From an uncultured Veillonella sp. (GTDB lineage: Bacteria; Bacillota; Negativicutes; Veillonellales; Veillonellaceae): 13,821 bases of DNA. The DNA lies in contig NZ_CALLVP010000131.1 of assembly GCF_938010505.1 (NCBI RefSeq), forward strand, positions 1 to 13,821, given 5' to 3'. This document shows, in pieces, positions 1 through 7,384 of this stretch. Positions within the stretch are counted from its first letter, which is position 1. Each line of letters begins with the position of its first letter. Made by a program: the position numbers and the translations under genes. The notes under the pieces were generated by a model, which was given only the letters and a program-made list of their open reading frames with translations, did no database searches and had not been told where the DNA came from.

Positions 1-1126
1 CGTCGATTTCAATAATTACATTATTTGGATCTTGTTCACCTGGCAACATACGAACATTTACGTCATCAAAGAAGCCTAAGTTGTATACGCGTTCTACAGA
101 ACGACGTACCAAGAATTTATTGAAAGGTTTACCTTTCTTTTGAACAAATTCACGAGTAATAACTTTATCGCGAGTTTTCTTGTTACCTGCAGGAATGATA
201 TCTTCTACAATACCTTCTACGATATGAACATGAAGCACACCTTGATCATCTACTCGAATACCATCTACGTGCGCTAACATATAGCCATCACGAGCGTATG
301 CGGCGTTAATACCCTGAATTTTTTGTCCTACGGATACAGAGTTAAGAACTTGACCTGGTTGAATATCCATGAACTTAGTCAGTACTTCGGAGCTATATAC
401 AGTATTACCTTCAAAGGAAACGCCTGTAGTAACTGGGTTTACTGTTACAGCAAAGTCCAATTTAACACCTTCAGGTACAGTTGTAAATACAGGATTTACT
501 TCAGAGAAATAGCCAGTATTACCAAGGTTGGTTACATCTTTAAAAACGCCATCAACAGATACTGCATCGCCAACTTTTTCGGTTAAAATCGGTAATAAAT
601 TTGCTTGTTGCTCAGCGGTAACACCAGAAATAGACAAACCGGTAATTAATTTGCCTACATAGGGATTAACAGCTTCTGCACTAGCAGAAGTAACATATTG
701 AGCCTCTACCGTTGTAACAGCTTGAGTTTGACCATTTTCAGCAGCCTTATCAAGATCAGTACCACCAGTAGTTTTAGATACCATTTTTACTTGTTTATCA
801 TCAGTTTTTAAAGCAGCATTATTTACTGTAACAGTTCCGTCAGAACCTTTTACTACAGTACCGTCACTAGATATAGTGGTATCACCACGAGCAGCTAAGA
901 TAGCCGCATCAGTTTCATCTTGTATAGTTGTAGTAGTTGCATTAGCATTATAAACAGCTTGTGTAGTAGCTGCATCATTGACTGTAGCAGCACTAGTAGT
1001 TGTTGTGCTATTTAAATCTGGAGTATAGCCAGCTTGTACCTCTGCAGCAAATACACTGCCTGTCCCCATGACAGCGGTCAACACGGACGCTGCAAGCATA
1101 CTTTTATAAGCTTTTGGTTTAAACAT
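1..1126 (-). CDS. bamA: BamA / Omp85 outer-membrane assembly factor, N-terminal part (3' end beyond window)
   Basis: BamA is the central outer-membrane protein that folds and inserts beta-barrel proteins. Only the first 375 codons are here; the frame is open to the left edge and the barrel lies outside. The start ATG at 1126 follows a near-perfect AGGAGGA at 1137-1131. Residues 1-28 form a signal peptide (lysine-rich start, hydrophobic core, VFA-A cleavage region). Residues about 33-155 are an unusual Thr/Ala/Asp-rich low-complexity linker. POTRA domains follow at about 157-234, 235-305 (with the typical VSFEGNTVYSSEVL) and 306-375 (NLGFFDDVNV, ending in a VIIEID strand). The gene has its own extended -10 promoter and lies downstream of tamB on the same strand. 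The third POTRA and NLGFFDDV-type motif separate it from TPS transporters. TamA is less likely, but the missing barrel means it cannot be fully excluded. Confidence 0.9.
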   Translation of the reverse strand, partial: MFKPKAYKSMLAASVLTAVMGTGSVFAAEVQAGYTPDLNSTTTTSAATVNDAATTQAVYNANATTTTIQDETDAAILAARGDTTISSDGTVVKGSDGTVTVNNAALKTDDKQVKMVSKTTGGTDLDKAAENGQTQAVTTVEAQYVTSASAEAVNPYVGKLITGLSISGVTAEQQANLLPILTEKVGDAVSVDGVFKDVTNLGNTGYFSEVNPVFTTVPEGVKLDFAVTVNPVTTGVSFEGNTVYSSEVLTKFMDIQPGQVLNSVSVGQKIQGINAAYARDGYMLAHVDGIRVDDQGVLHVHIVEGIVEDIIPAGNKKTRDKVITREFVQKKGKPFNKFLVRRSVERVYNLGFFDDVNVRMLPGEQDPNNVIIEID

Positions 1127-1130
1127 AAAT

Positions 1131-1137
1131 TCCTCCT
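1131..1137 (-). promoter_or_regulatory. Shine-Dalgarno of bamA
   Basis: AGGAGGA on the minus strand sits 4 bases before the ATG at 1126. It fixes the bamA start, which no other evidence in the truncated gene would do. Confidence 0.85.
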
Positions 1138-1195
1138 AGAACTCATCCCCATAAAGAGTTTACATCTTATTTATAAAGACTAATAAATCTTTATT

Positions 1196-1224
1196 ATTAT
1201 AGCATAAATTGCTTGGAATGAGTA
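1196..1224 (-). promoter_or_regulatory. Putative extended -10 promoter for bamA
   Basis: The minus strand has TGC followed by TATAAT (-10 at 1201-1196, TG at 1204-1203), a perfect extended -10 element. The hexamer 17 bases upstream (1224-1219, TACTCA) is a poor -35, as is common when an extended -10 is present. Transcription would start near 1189, giving a leader of about 60 nt before bamA. Confidence 0.6.
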
Positions 1225-1254
1225 CTATATTAAACAAATTTTATGAAATTAATA

Positions 1255-1297
1255 TGACTAGAATGTGCATACCTAAGGGATTTGCACATTCTAGTCA
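1255..1297 (-). terminator. Perfect 15-bp inverted repeat after tamB; possible weak terminator or operator
   Basis: The arms at 1255-1269 and 1283-1297 (TGACTAGAATGTGCA and its exact complement) flank a 13-nt loop. The repeat begins 5 bases after the tamB stop codon. The stem is only moderately GC-rich and is followed on the minus strand by TATTAATTT rather than a clean T-run, so termination may be partial. It may instead be a protein-binding site or a 3'-end stability hairpin. It lies about 50 bp upstream of the bamA -10 element. Confidence 0.55.
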
Positions 1298-1302
1298 CAC
1301 AC

Positions 1303-4300
1303 TTAGAAGCTCCGTGTCCAACGACCACCTATATAATTGTTCCCTTTTGATGTACGCCATCCGGTGAACTTGAGATTTCGTTTAACAGAATATTCTATAC
1401 CGTATTTATTTTGTTTGTTATTAATACCTTGGGAATAGGTCAACATAACTCTAGGTAATACATATTTACCGATTTCAATATTATAGTTACTTGCCGTTTC
1501 CTTATTGGTTGGCTCATCAGGATCAATCGACCCTGTTGTAATATTGATGCGATCTAAACCAAGAGTATTTTGTAAGGCATCTTGTACATAGCCAAAAGCA
1601 AACATTTGAAGTCCTGCTGTAGCCACCGCATTCACATCTTCGTTTGTCAAAGTGCTACTATTTGAATCAGCCCCCCGACCAAAGGTCAACATTGAAATGA
1701 TCTGTTTTCTAGACAATGTAGGATTAGAGGACAACGATAAGTCCATATGATCCACAGTCCCTTTAACACCGAGCATAATAGTATAATTACTTACATTTGT
1801 TTCAGCCTCTAATTGTAAGTTCGGCAAATAAGAACCGCCTACAAAATGGGCATTCCCTTTTGTAATATTAAATACATGGCTCAAGTACTTAAACGTGCCA
1901 TTTCTAACATCGAATTGACCGCTAGCAGTTGGATTTTGTAAAGAACCACCAAAATGGACGTCACCACTGATAAACATGTTATACAAGGTACGATCATATA
2001 AACGTACACCTTTTCCAGCATGAACAGTAACGTCCACACCCATATTATTGGTACTTTCACTAGATTCCAAGGAAAGCGGAATTTTGAATTGAATCTTTTC
2101 AAGATTTAAAGTGCCTATGAGCGTAGGTAATCCATCTCGGTCAGCAATATAGAGTTCACCATTCAACGGTCCTCTTACATATTCACTGCGAACCTCTAAG
2201 TCATCTAACTGAACTGCAGCCTTGTAATTAGTAAGTGTATGTCCAGACCAATTCACTTTAGCAGCTAAACCAGCGGACCCTTTCCCCATATTGATACGGG
2301 ATTGGAAATCACCTTGTTGACCAGAGAAAATTAAGTCTCCATCAATACCAGTAATTTGATTTTCTACGCTTGCCAATTTCATCGTGCCATTGCGGACTGA
2401 TACCGTACCATACGCTTCAGGCTGATCAATAGTGCCTGTAATGTGAACCGTACCTTTTAACGGACCTGTTGCCTCCTTAACACTAGTGGTAACGAGAGGA
2501 ATAACGGCCATATTGGCTTCGTTAAAATCAATAGTTACATCCATAGATTTACTGTCATTTGCGGGAATATAACCAGAAGTAAAGATTGCCGCTAATGGAA
2601 TCTTACCGTAGGCACTAAGTTTATAACCACTTTTAGCCCCTTGAATTCTTTGAATTTGAATGACTTGATCTTGCATTGTAGCAAGTGCAAAACCTTCATC
2701 AATGCCAACGCCATTAAAGGACCCTGACTCTACAGCACCAGATAATTCCACTTTAGGATTCTTAGTTTCCCCAGTAATATTTACAACACCAGTCACCCAA
2801 CCAGTAGCTTGAATATCTTTACCTACAAGCGGCAAGAACGGTACTATATCAACATCCTTTAAAGCCACTTGTAAGTCCGCTTGACCATCAAGATCCAGCG
2901 TCCCCCCCACTGCAATGAGGCCTTCACCAACAGGTAGTTTTAAAGTTGTAACTTTAAATTTACGATTAGCAAGACTTGCATTGATAGTTGCATCACCAAC
3001 AATCTTATCATCAATGCTTACATCGCTAATCTTACCGGTTACATTAACGCTTGGATTATCATGTGTACCACCGATTTCAACAGAGCCATTTAATTTCCCA
3101 TCAATATGTTCATTGGAGCGGTCTAGCAAGGTTAATAAATTCTTTACTCTACCATTGGTTACATCTAACACACCAAATAGTTGTTTACTATCGTCAAGCT
3201 TCATTCCGCCTTTTGCAACATAGCGACCGCCATCGGCTTCAGCGAAGGTAAAATCTTGTACATTCACAACCGATTTATCCACATAAACACGACCATGAAT
3301 ATCATGCAATAACTCCCCATTAATCGATAGAGCATCAGATGAAATATAGCCATTGAATTGAGGATTATCCATAGATCCAGTAATATGTCCACGGCCAGAT
3401 AATAAACCATCAACTTTATAATCTGTATTAATGAGCAATCTGCCCATATCAATTTTTTTGCCTTCAAAATCTACATTAATGGCTTCTTTAGAAACTGTAC
3501 CGCCACCCGTGATAGTTGCACCATAGCCTTCAATATCAAATCTATAAAGCTCTAATGTATCATTCTTATAATTATATTTTGCAAATGCATTGGTCACGAG
3601 TTTTCCATAAGCAGAACCATCCCACAAATGAGCGCGACCTTCTATAATCGGATTTGCTGCCGTACCTGTAATATGATTGTCCGTTTCAAACCAGCCTGTA
3701 ATAGGAACATCTGTAACAGTACGAAGCACATTTTCAATACGGGCGGCACGAGCCCTTGCGTTTAAATCTAATGCATCTGTATTAAGGTTATACCAGCCAT
3801 TAACATCGTAACCACCATCTGCATCACCAATATGACCATTTGCAATAGTAAGAATATGATTGTCTATCTTAACATCACCATGAATACTATTGAATCGAGC
3901 CCCTTTATAGTGTACCTCTTGCCCCCATACGGTGCCCGTTACATTTGGATTATCTAATGTGCCTTTTATCGCAAAAGAAGTGTTCAAAGTGCCATCTACG
4001 TCATGACCAATAACAGGACTTAACGATGTCAACGGCAAAGCATTACCGGAAATAGTGGCATCCACATTACCATTTTGGATATAGCCATAACCGCTAAGCG
4101 CTCCATCCCCTATAGTACCTACAACGGTTATATTTGTGCGATTATCAGCATGTGTAAAGTTAGCTTTTGCAGTATCAACCACAACACCGCGAATGCCTAT
4201 TTGACGACCTTCAACGGCACCTACTACGTCTGTAACTTGATTATTTTTTCCTAGGATACGAATCTCACCATCGATATTGCCTGTAATAGGTGTGGTCATA

Positions 4301-5589
4301 TCTTTTGTGAAAGTACCTAAAGGCAAATTGTGAGTCTTTATAGTAGCATCAAAATCCCCTGTATCAACTACATATTGACCTTTAACCTTTGCACTACCTT
4401 CACCCACAGACAAGCGAGCATCATCAGTTCGAACTAAACCGTTATCATATACAACGTCGCCTTGTAAACGATCAATATAGTAACCCTTATAAGAAATACC
4501 ATCACTAGCAATCGTTGCATCTACGCGAGGAGATACTGTCGTACCACCAATATGTGCACGTCCACCTACAATACCAGTAACTCCAACATCCGTTATCGCT
4601 TCTAAAGCTACTTTATCAGCCACAATATTAAGATTTAAATGCTCTTCCTCTTTACCCAGTGTAACTAAGCCATTTACCTTAGCTACTTGATCATTTACGC
4701 GCCAAGAACTACGACTAATAACGATTTGATCATTATTAAGCATAATGCGACCTGTACCCTCGGTAATATTATAAATTGTATTACCCCATTTATAAGTACC
4801 GGTTAAGCCTTTAAAGCCTACATTACCACTCATAATGTATTTGCCATCTTCACTTTTAACATTTAGATGTAAACCTTGTAATTTACCACTCGTTACAAAT
4901 ATATCCTTACGAAGTGGAACAAAACTCATGATACCAGCAGTATCAATTTCGTCAGCTTGTACAAAGAGATCAAAATTAGATACATTGTTCATATCAATGT
5001 TGCCATTTACAGTAATTGCGGAGCCGTCTACATCAGCAGTAAAAACGCCCTTGGACATGCCGCCCATATTAAGCGCCATGGTCCCATCAAGATTTTCTAC
5101 GTTCCTCTTTATTCCATCTTTAGTACGTAGCGCTATGTGACCATTATTAATAGTCACAGAGCCATCAAAAGTACCCGACTTATTTGGATCGGATGGTTTT
5201 ACCAACTTAGCTATACTCCACGACCCATCAGCTAGTTGCCATATATGAAGATCTGGCGCTTCGACGATTACACTAGAAATAGCCGTAGCCCCTGAGGTGT
5301 TACCGCCAATAATATTAGGTAAAGAAGATAACTTAACCCCTACAGCAACCTCATGAGCAGTTCCAACTAAATGTCCATTCCTATCTTTGATAGTCACATC
5401 TGTTAGAACAACATCACCATTCCAATTAATACGGAGAGAATCATAATCTACTGATCCGTTTATGGCATTATTTACTTGTTCTTTCATCATAGGTGCAACG
5501 TAAGTGTGAGCGATAGGATTGATACTAGCACCAATACCAGACAGGCCTAAAATCGCTGCACCTATAAGGAACCACTTTTTACGGGTCAT
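1303..5589 (-). CDS. tamB: TamB-like translocation/assembly module protein (AsmA-like bridge)
   Basis: TamB proteins are inner-membrane-anchored periplasm-spanning beta-groove proteins, now mostly viewed as bulk phospholipid conduits to the outer membrane and historically linked to BamA/TamA-type assembly. The 1428-aa product has an N-terminal anchor (about residues 6-26, after MTRKK), an AsmA-like start, and a long beta-rich body. At least eight copies of a G-x-x-x-(N/Q/S)P-x-x-x-G type motif (for example GTLDNPNVTG, GSMDNPQFNG, GSLQNPTASG) recur along it. The C-terminus has the DUF490/TamB_C hallmark SSNPTLSRKQIISMLTFGRG near residues 1287-1306 and ends in Phe. I prefer the ATG at 5589, preceded by GGGAG with a 7-nt gap, over an in-frame GTG at 5607 that would place the ribosome site inside the gene. 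It is somewhat longer than E. coli TamB (about 1260 aa). It sits between the mla-tolC operon and bamA. Confidence 0.93.
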   Translation of the reverse strand: MTRKKWFLIGAAILGLSGIGASINPIAHTYVAPMMKEQVNNAINGSVDYDSLRINWNGDVVLTDVTIKDRNGHLVGTAHEVAVGVKLSSLPNIIGGNTSGATAISSVIVEAPDLHIWQLADGSWSIAKLVKPSDPNKSGTFDGSVTINNGHIALRTKDGIKRNVENLDGTMALNMGGMSKGVFTADVDGSAITVNGNIDMNNVSNFDLFVQADEIDTAGIMSFVPLRKDIFVTSGKLQGLHLNVKSEDGKYIMSGNVGFKGLTGTYKWGNTIYNITEGTGRIMLNNDQIVISRSSWRVNDQVAKVNGLVTLGKEEEHLNLNIVADKVALEAITDVGVTGIVGGRAHIGGTTVSPRVDATIASDGISYKGYYIDRLQGDVVYDNGLVRTDDARLSVGEGSAKVKGQYVVDTGDFDATIKTHNLPLGTFTKDMTTPITGNIDGEIRILGKNNQVTDVVGAVEGRQIGIRGVVVDTAKANFTHADNRTNITVVGTIGDGALSGYGYIQNGNVDATISGNALPLTSLSPVIGHDVDGTLNTSFAIKGTLDNPNVTGTVWGQEVHYKGARFNSIHGDVKIDNHILTIANGHIGDADGGYDVNGWYNLNTDALDLNARARAARIENVLRTVTDVPITGWFETDNHITGTAANPIIEGRAHLWDGSAYGKLVTNAFAKYNYKNDTLELYRFDIEGYGATITGGGTVSKEAINVDFEGKKIDMGRLLINTDYKVDGLLSGRGHITGSMDNPQFNGYISSDALSINGELLHDIHGRVYVDKSVVNVQDFTFAEADGGRYVAKGGMKLDDSKQLFGVLDVTNGRVKNLLTLLDRSNEHIDGKLNGSVEIGGTHDNPSVNVTGKISDVSIDDKIVGDATINASLANRKFKVTTLKLPVGEGLIAVGGTLDLDGQADLQVALKDVDIVPFLPLVGKDIQATGWVTGVVNITGETKNPKVELSGAVESGSFNGVGIDEGFALATMQDQVIQIQRIQGAKSGYKLSAYGKIPLAAIFTSGYIPANDSKSMDVTIDFNEANMAVIPLVTTSVKEATGPLKGTVHITGTIDQPEAYGTVSVRNGTMKLASVENQITGIDGDLIFSGQQGDFQSRINMGKGSAGLAAKVNWSGHTLTNYKAAVQLDDLEVRSEYVRGPLNGELYIADRDGLPTLIGTLNLEKIQFKIPLSLESSESTNNMGVDVTVHAGKGVRLYDRTLYNMFISGDVHFGGSLQNPTASGQFDVRNGTFKYLSHVFNITKGNAHFVGGSYLPNLQLEAETNVSNYTIMLGVKGTVDHMDLSLSSNPTLSRKQIISMLTFGRGADSNSSTLTNEDVNAVATAGLQMFAFGYVQDALQNTLGLDRINITTGSIDPDEPTNKETASNYNIEIGKYVLPRVMLTYSQGINNKQNKYGIEYSVKRNLKFTGWRTSKGNNYIGGRWTRSF

Positions 5590-5607
5590 AATGATACTCC
5601 CATACAC

Positions 5608-5844
5608 ATTATGAATAATATAAATATATATACTAATCTTACCACAGACACAGTAATAACTATAGTATTTTAAGGGTAAATTTTATAAAACTAATATATT
5701 TTCTCAGCAATCAGTTTCTACAATAAATACATATTTAATTTTATTAACCACTACATAAACATAAACTTTGTAACACCACATGAAATATACATATAAAATA
5801 TAACCCTATCAAGAACACTCATTGTCTATAATGTCCACTACAAG
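5608..5844 (-). other. AT-rich intergenic leader between tolC terminator and tamB
   Basis: No convincing open reading frame with a ribosome site was seen on either strand. Apart from the promoter noted below, the stretch is very AT-rich. The proposed start site would give tamB an untranslated leader of roughly 190 nt, long enough to hold regulation. I could not identify a known riboswitch or a strong hairpin in it. Confidence 0.5.
5784..5812 (-). promoter_or_regulatory. Putative sigma-A-type promoter for tamB
   Basis: On the minus strand TTGATA (5812-5807) and TATATT (5789-5784) are separated by exactly 17 nt; each hexamer differs from consensus at one base. It lies just downstream of the tolC terminator, as expected for an independent tamB transcription unit. 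The region is so AT-rich that chance -10 matches are common, which lowers confidence. Confidence 0.5.
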
Positions 5845-5871
5845 AAAAAAGACGACCGAAGTCGTCTTTTT
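5845..5871 (-). terminator. Intrinsic terminator of the operon ending in tolC
   Basis: The minus strand has an 11-bp perfect stem (arms 5871-5861 and 5856-5846) around a TTCG loop closed by C-G, the very stable UUCG tetraloop. It runs into six T residues (5850-5845). It begins 10 bases after the tolC stop. The A-run on the other arm makes it a plausible bidirectional terminator, although no plus-strand gene is present. Confidence 0.93.
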
Positions 5872-5881
5872 AAGGATCGAA

Positions 5882-7342
5882 TTATTGGTTGCCACTTAAT
5901 TTTGCCAATTGTTCAACAGCACCACTATTAGCGATAACTTCAGCACCTTGACCTACAGGTGTAGACAATGGAACACCTGTTAATTGTTCAAGAGCCGCAA
6001 TGCTAATATTGTAATTGTAAAGAGCTTCTACATAGTTATTACGAGCTGTTGTCAACTTAGTTTCTGCATCAAGTACATCAAGGTTCGTACCAACACCTGC
6101 ACGGTAGCGAAGCGTAGCAATACGGAAGCTTTCTTGACCTTGGGCAACTGCAGTTTGCGTACTTTGAATTGTTTGTTCTGCAGAACGTAGATTCAAGTAT
6201 GCTTTTTGTACGGCTAACAATACAGCATCAACAGATGCTAAATTAGCCTCTTTTGCTTGTTCAAGTTGCGCATTTGCTTTTTTAATAGCATTTTGTGTAG
6301 CGCCACCATCCCATAAGTTCCAAGTAGCACTAGCACCAACACTCCAGGACTTTGTACTTGTACCAAAGTATCCATCTGGGTCACCATAACCACGACCGGC
6401 TTTTACAGCTACAGTCGGCATATAACCTGCCTTAGCAGCTTTTACAGCTTCTTCAGCGGACTTTACATCAAGAGCTGATTTTACGAGAGCGGAACGATGA
6501 AGCATAGCATATGCTTTTGCTTGTTCCAAAGTTACATTGTAAGGTTTATATTGTAAATCACGCTCCGCTGTGGTTATAGCTGTTTGTGCAGGGTATGCAA
6601 TAACTTGATTCAAGCTAGCCTCTGCTAGATTCGCAGCATTTTGTACTTTAACAAGAGATGTTTTAGAATCATCAAGATTTGTTTTAGCGGCCAATACATC
6701 TGAATTTGCTACTAATCCGACATTATATTGTGCCTCTACATTTGTCACATGGCCTTGATAATCTTTAACAGCTTGTTGTGCCACATCTACCATATTACGG
6801 CTCATAATCAATGTATAATAACCACTAACGGCATCATATTTTGCTTGTTGTAAAGCCTCTTCATAGCTAGCGCCAGTACCTTCACGAGTATAACGTGCAG
6901 CATCAATATTCGCATCAATTTGAGGACTAAATACAGGAGCACTAATAGAGAAGTTGTGGCTACCAGTTTTGCCACTACCAGTATCGCCACCCGTTCTTTG
7001 AGCACTCCAACCATAACTAACACTTGGATTTTTACTAGCTGCCACTTCACTTACCGCAGATTTTGCAACTTCATAACCCCATTTAGTCTGTTTAGCTGTA
7101 CGGTTATTAGCTAACGCTAAATCAACAGTACGAGCTTCGTTTAAAGCTATTGTGTGTTCATAAGTTTTACTATCTAAAACAGATTTGTCTGCTAATTGCT
7201 TTTGTGTTAATTGAATGGCTTCTTTTTGATATTTGCTTAATTGATCTCCGTTATTAACGGATGTCGTTACTACATCAGCGGCGAACGCACCAGTAGTAGC
7301 TAATGAAAGCATTACACCTAAGGAAAGAACTTTTTTATTCAT
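5882..7342 (-). CDS. tolC: TolC-family outer-membrane efflux/secretion channel
   Basis: TolC proteins are trimeric outer-membrane barrels with a long periplasmic alpha-helical tunnel; they serve efflux pumps and type I secretion. The 486-aa product has a signal peptide (residues 1-21, GAFA-ADV) and two outer-membrane efflux repeats. Each repeat has the usual helix-turn signature: QYNVGLVANSDVLAAKTNL near 205-223 and RYRAGVGTNLDVLDAETKL near 412-430. There is no lipobox Cys, so it is not a lipoprotein of the NodT/OprM type. The start is ATG 7342, with GGAGG 8 nt upstream; an in-frame ATG at 7363 would put that ribosome site inside the gene. It is the last gene of the operon, 42 bp after mlaD, and is followed by a strong terminator. 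No inner-membrane pump or adaptor of the RND or HlyD type is in the window, so its partner is not shown. Confidence 0.93.
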   Translation of the reverse strand: MNKKVLSLGVMLSLATTGAFAADVVTTSVNNGDQLSKYQKEAIQLTQKQLADKSVLDSKTYEHTIALNEARTVDLALANNRTAKQTKWGYEVAKSAVSEVAASKNPSVSYGWSAQRTGGDTGSGKTGSHNFSISAPVFSPQIDANIDAARYTREGTGASYEEALQQAKYDAVSGYYTLIMSRNMVDVAQQAVKDYQGHVTNVEAQYNVGLVANSDVLAAKTNLDDSKTSLVKVQNAANLAEASLNQVIAYPAQTAITTAERDLQYKPYNVTLEQAKAYAMLHRSALVKSALDVKSAEEAVKAAKAGYMPTVAVKAGRGYGDPDGYFGTSTKSWSVGASATWNLWDGGATQNAIKKANAQLEQAKEANLASVDAVLLAVQKAYLNLRSAEQTIQSTQTAVAQGQESFRIATLRYRAGVGTNLDVLDAETKLTTARNNYVEALYNYNISIAALEQLTGVPLSTPVGQGAEVIANSGAVEQLAKLSGNQ

Positions 7343-7384
7343 AATATGTACCTCCATACTCATATAGAGTAAATGTGTTAGTCA

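Noticed and set aside
323..586. 87-codon plus-strand open frame inside bamA
   Set aside because: It lies antisense within the bamA reading frame, lacks a ribosome site and has no recognisable domain; it is a shadow frame.
1127..1160. Small AACTC/GAGTT hairpin in the bamA leader
   Set aside because: A five-base stem is too weak to call a regulatory structure or riboswitch.
1881..2102. 73-codon minus-strand open frame within tamB
   Set aside because: It is an out-of-frame overlap wholly inside tamB with no ribosome site. The minus-strand frames at 3264-3467, 6808-7050 and 7444-7638 were rejected for the same reason.
2915..3223. 102-codon plus-strand open frame inside tamB
   Set aside because: It is antisense to a long conserved coding frame, with no ribosome site and a composition typical of shadow frames. 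The same applies to the plus-strand frames at 3051-3251 and 4835-5140.
5590..5607. In-frame GTG extending TamB by six residues
   Set aside because: The only purine-rich ribosome site (GGGAG) would be inside this extension; it is correctly spaced for the ATG at 5589.
7343..7363. In-frame ATG extending TolC by seven residues
   Set aside because: GGAGG would lie within the coding part, and the extension would put extra residues ahead of a normal signal peptide; the ATG at 7342 fits better.
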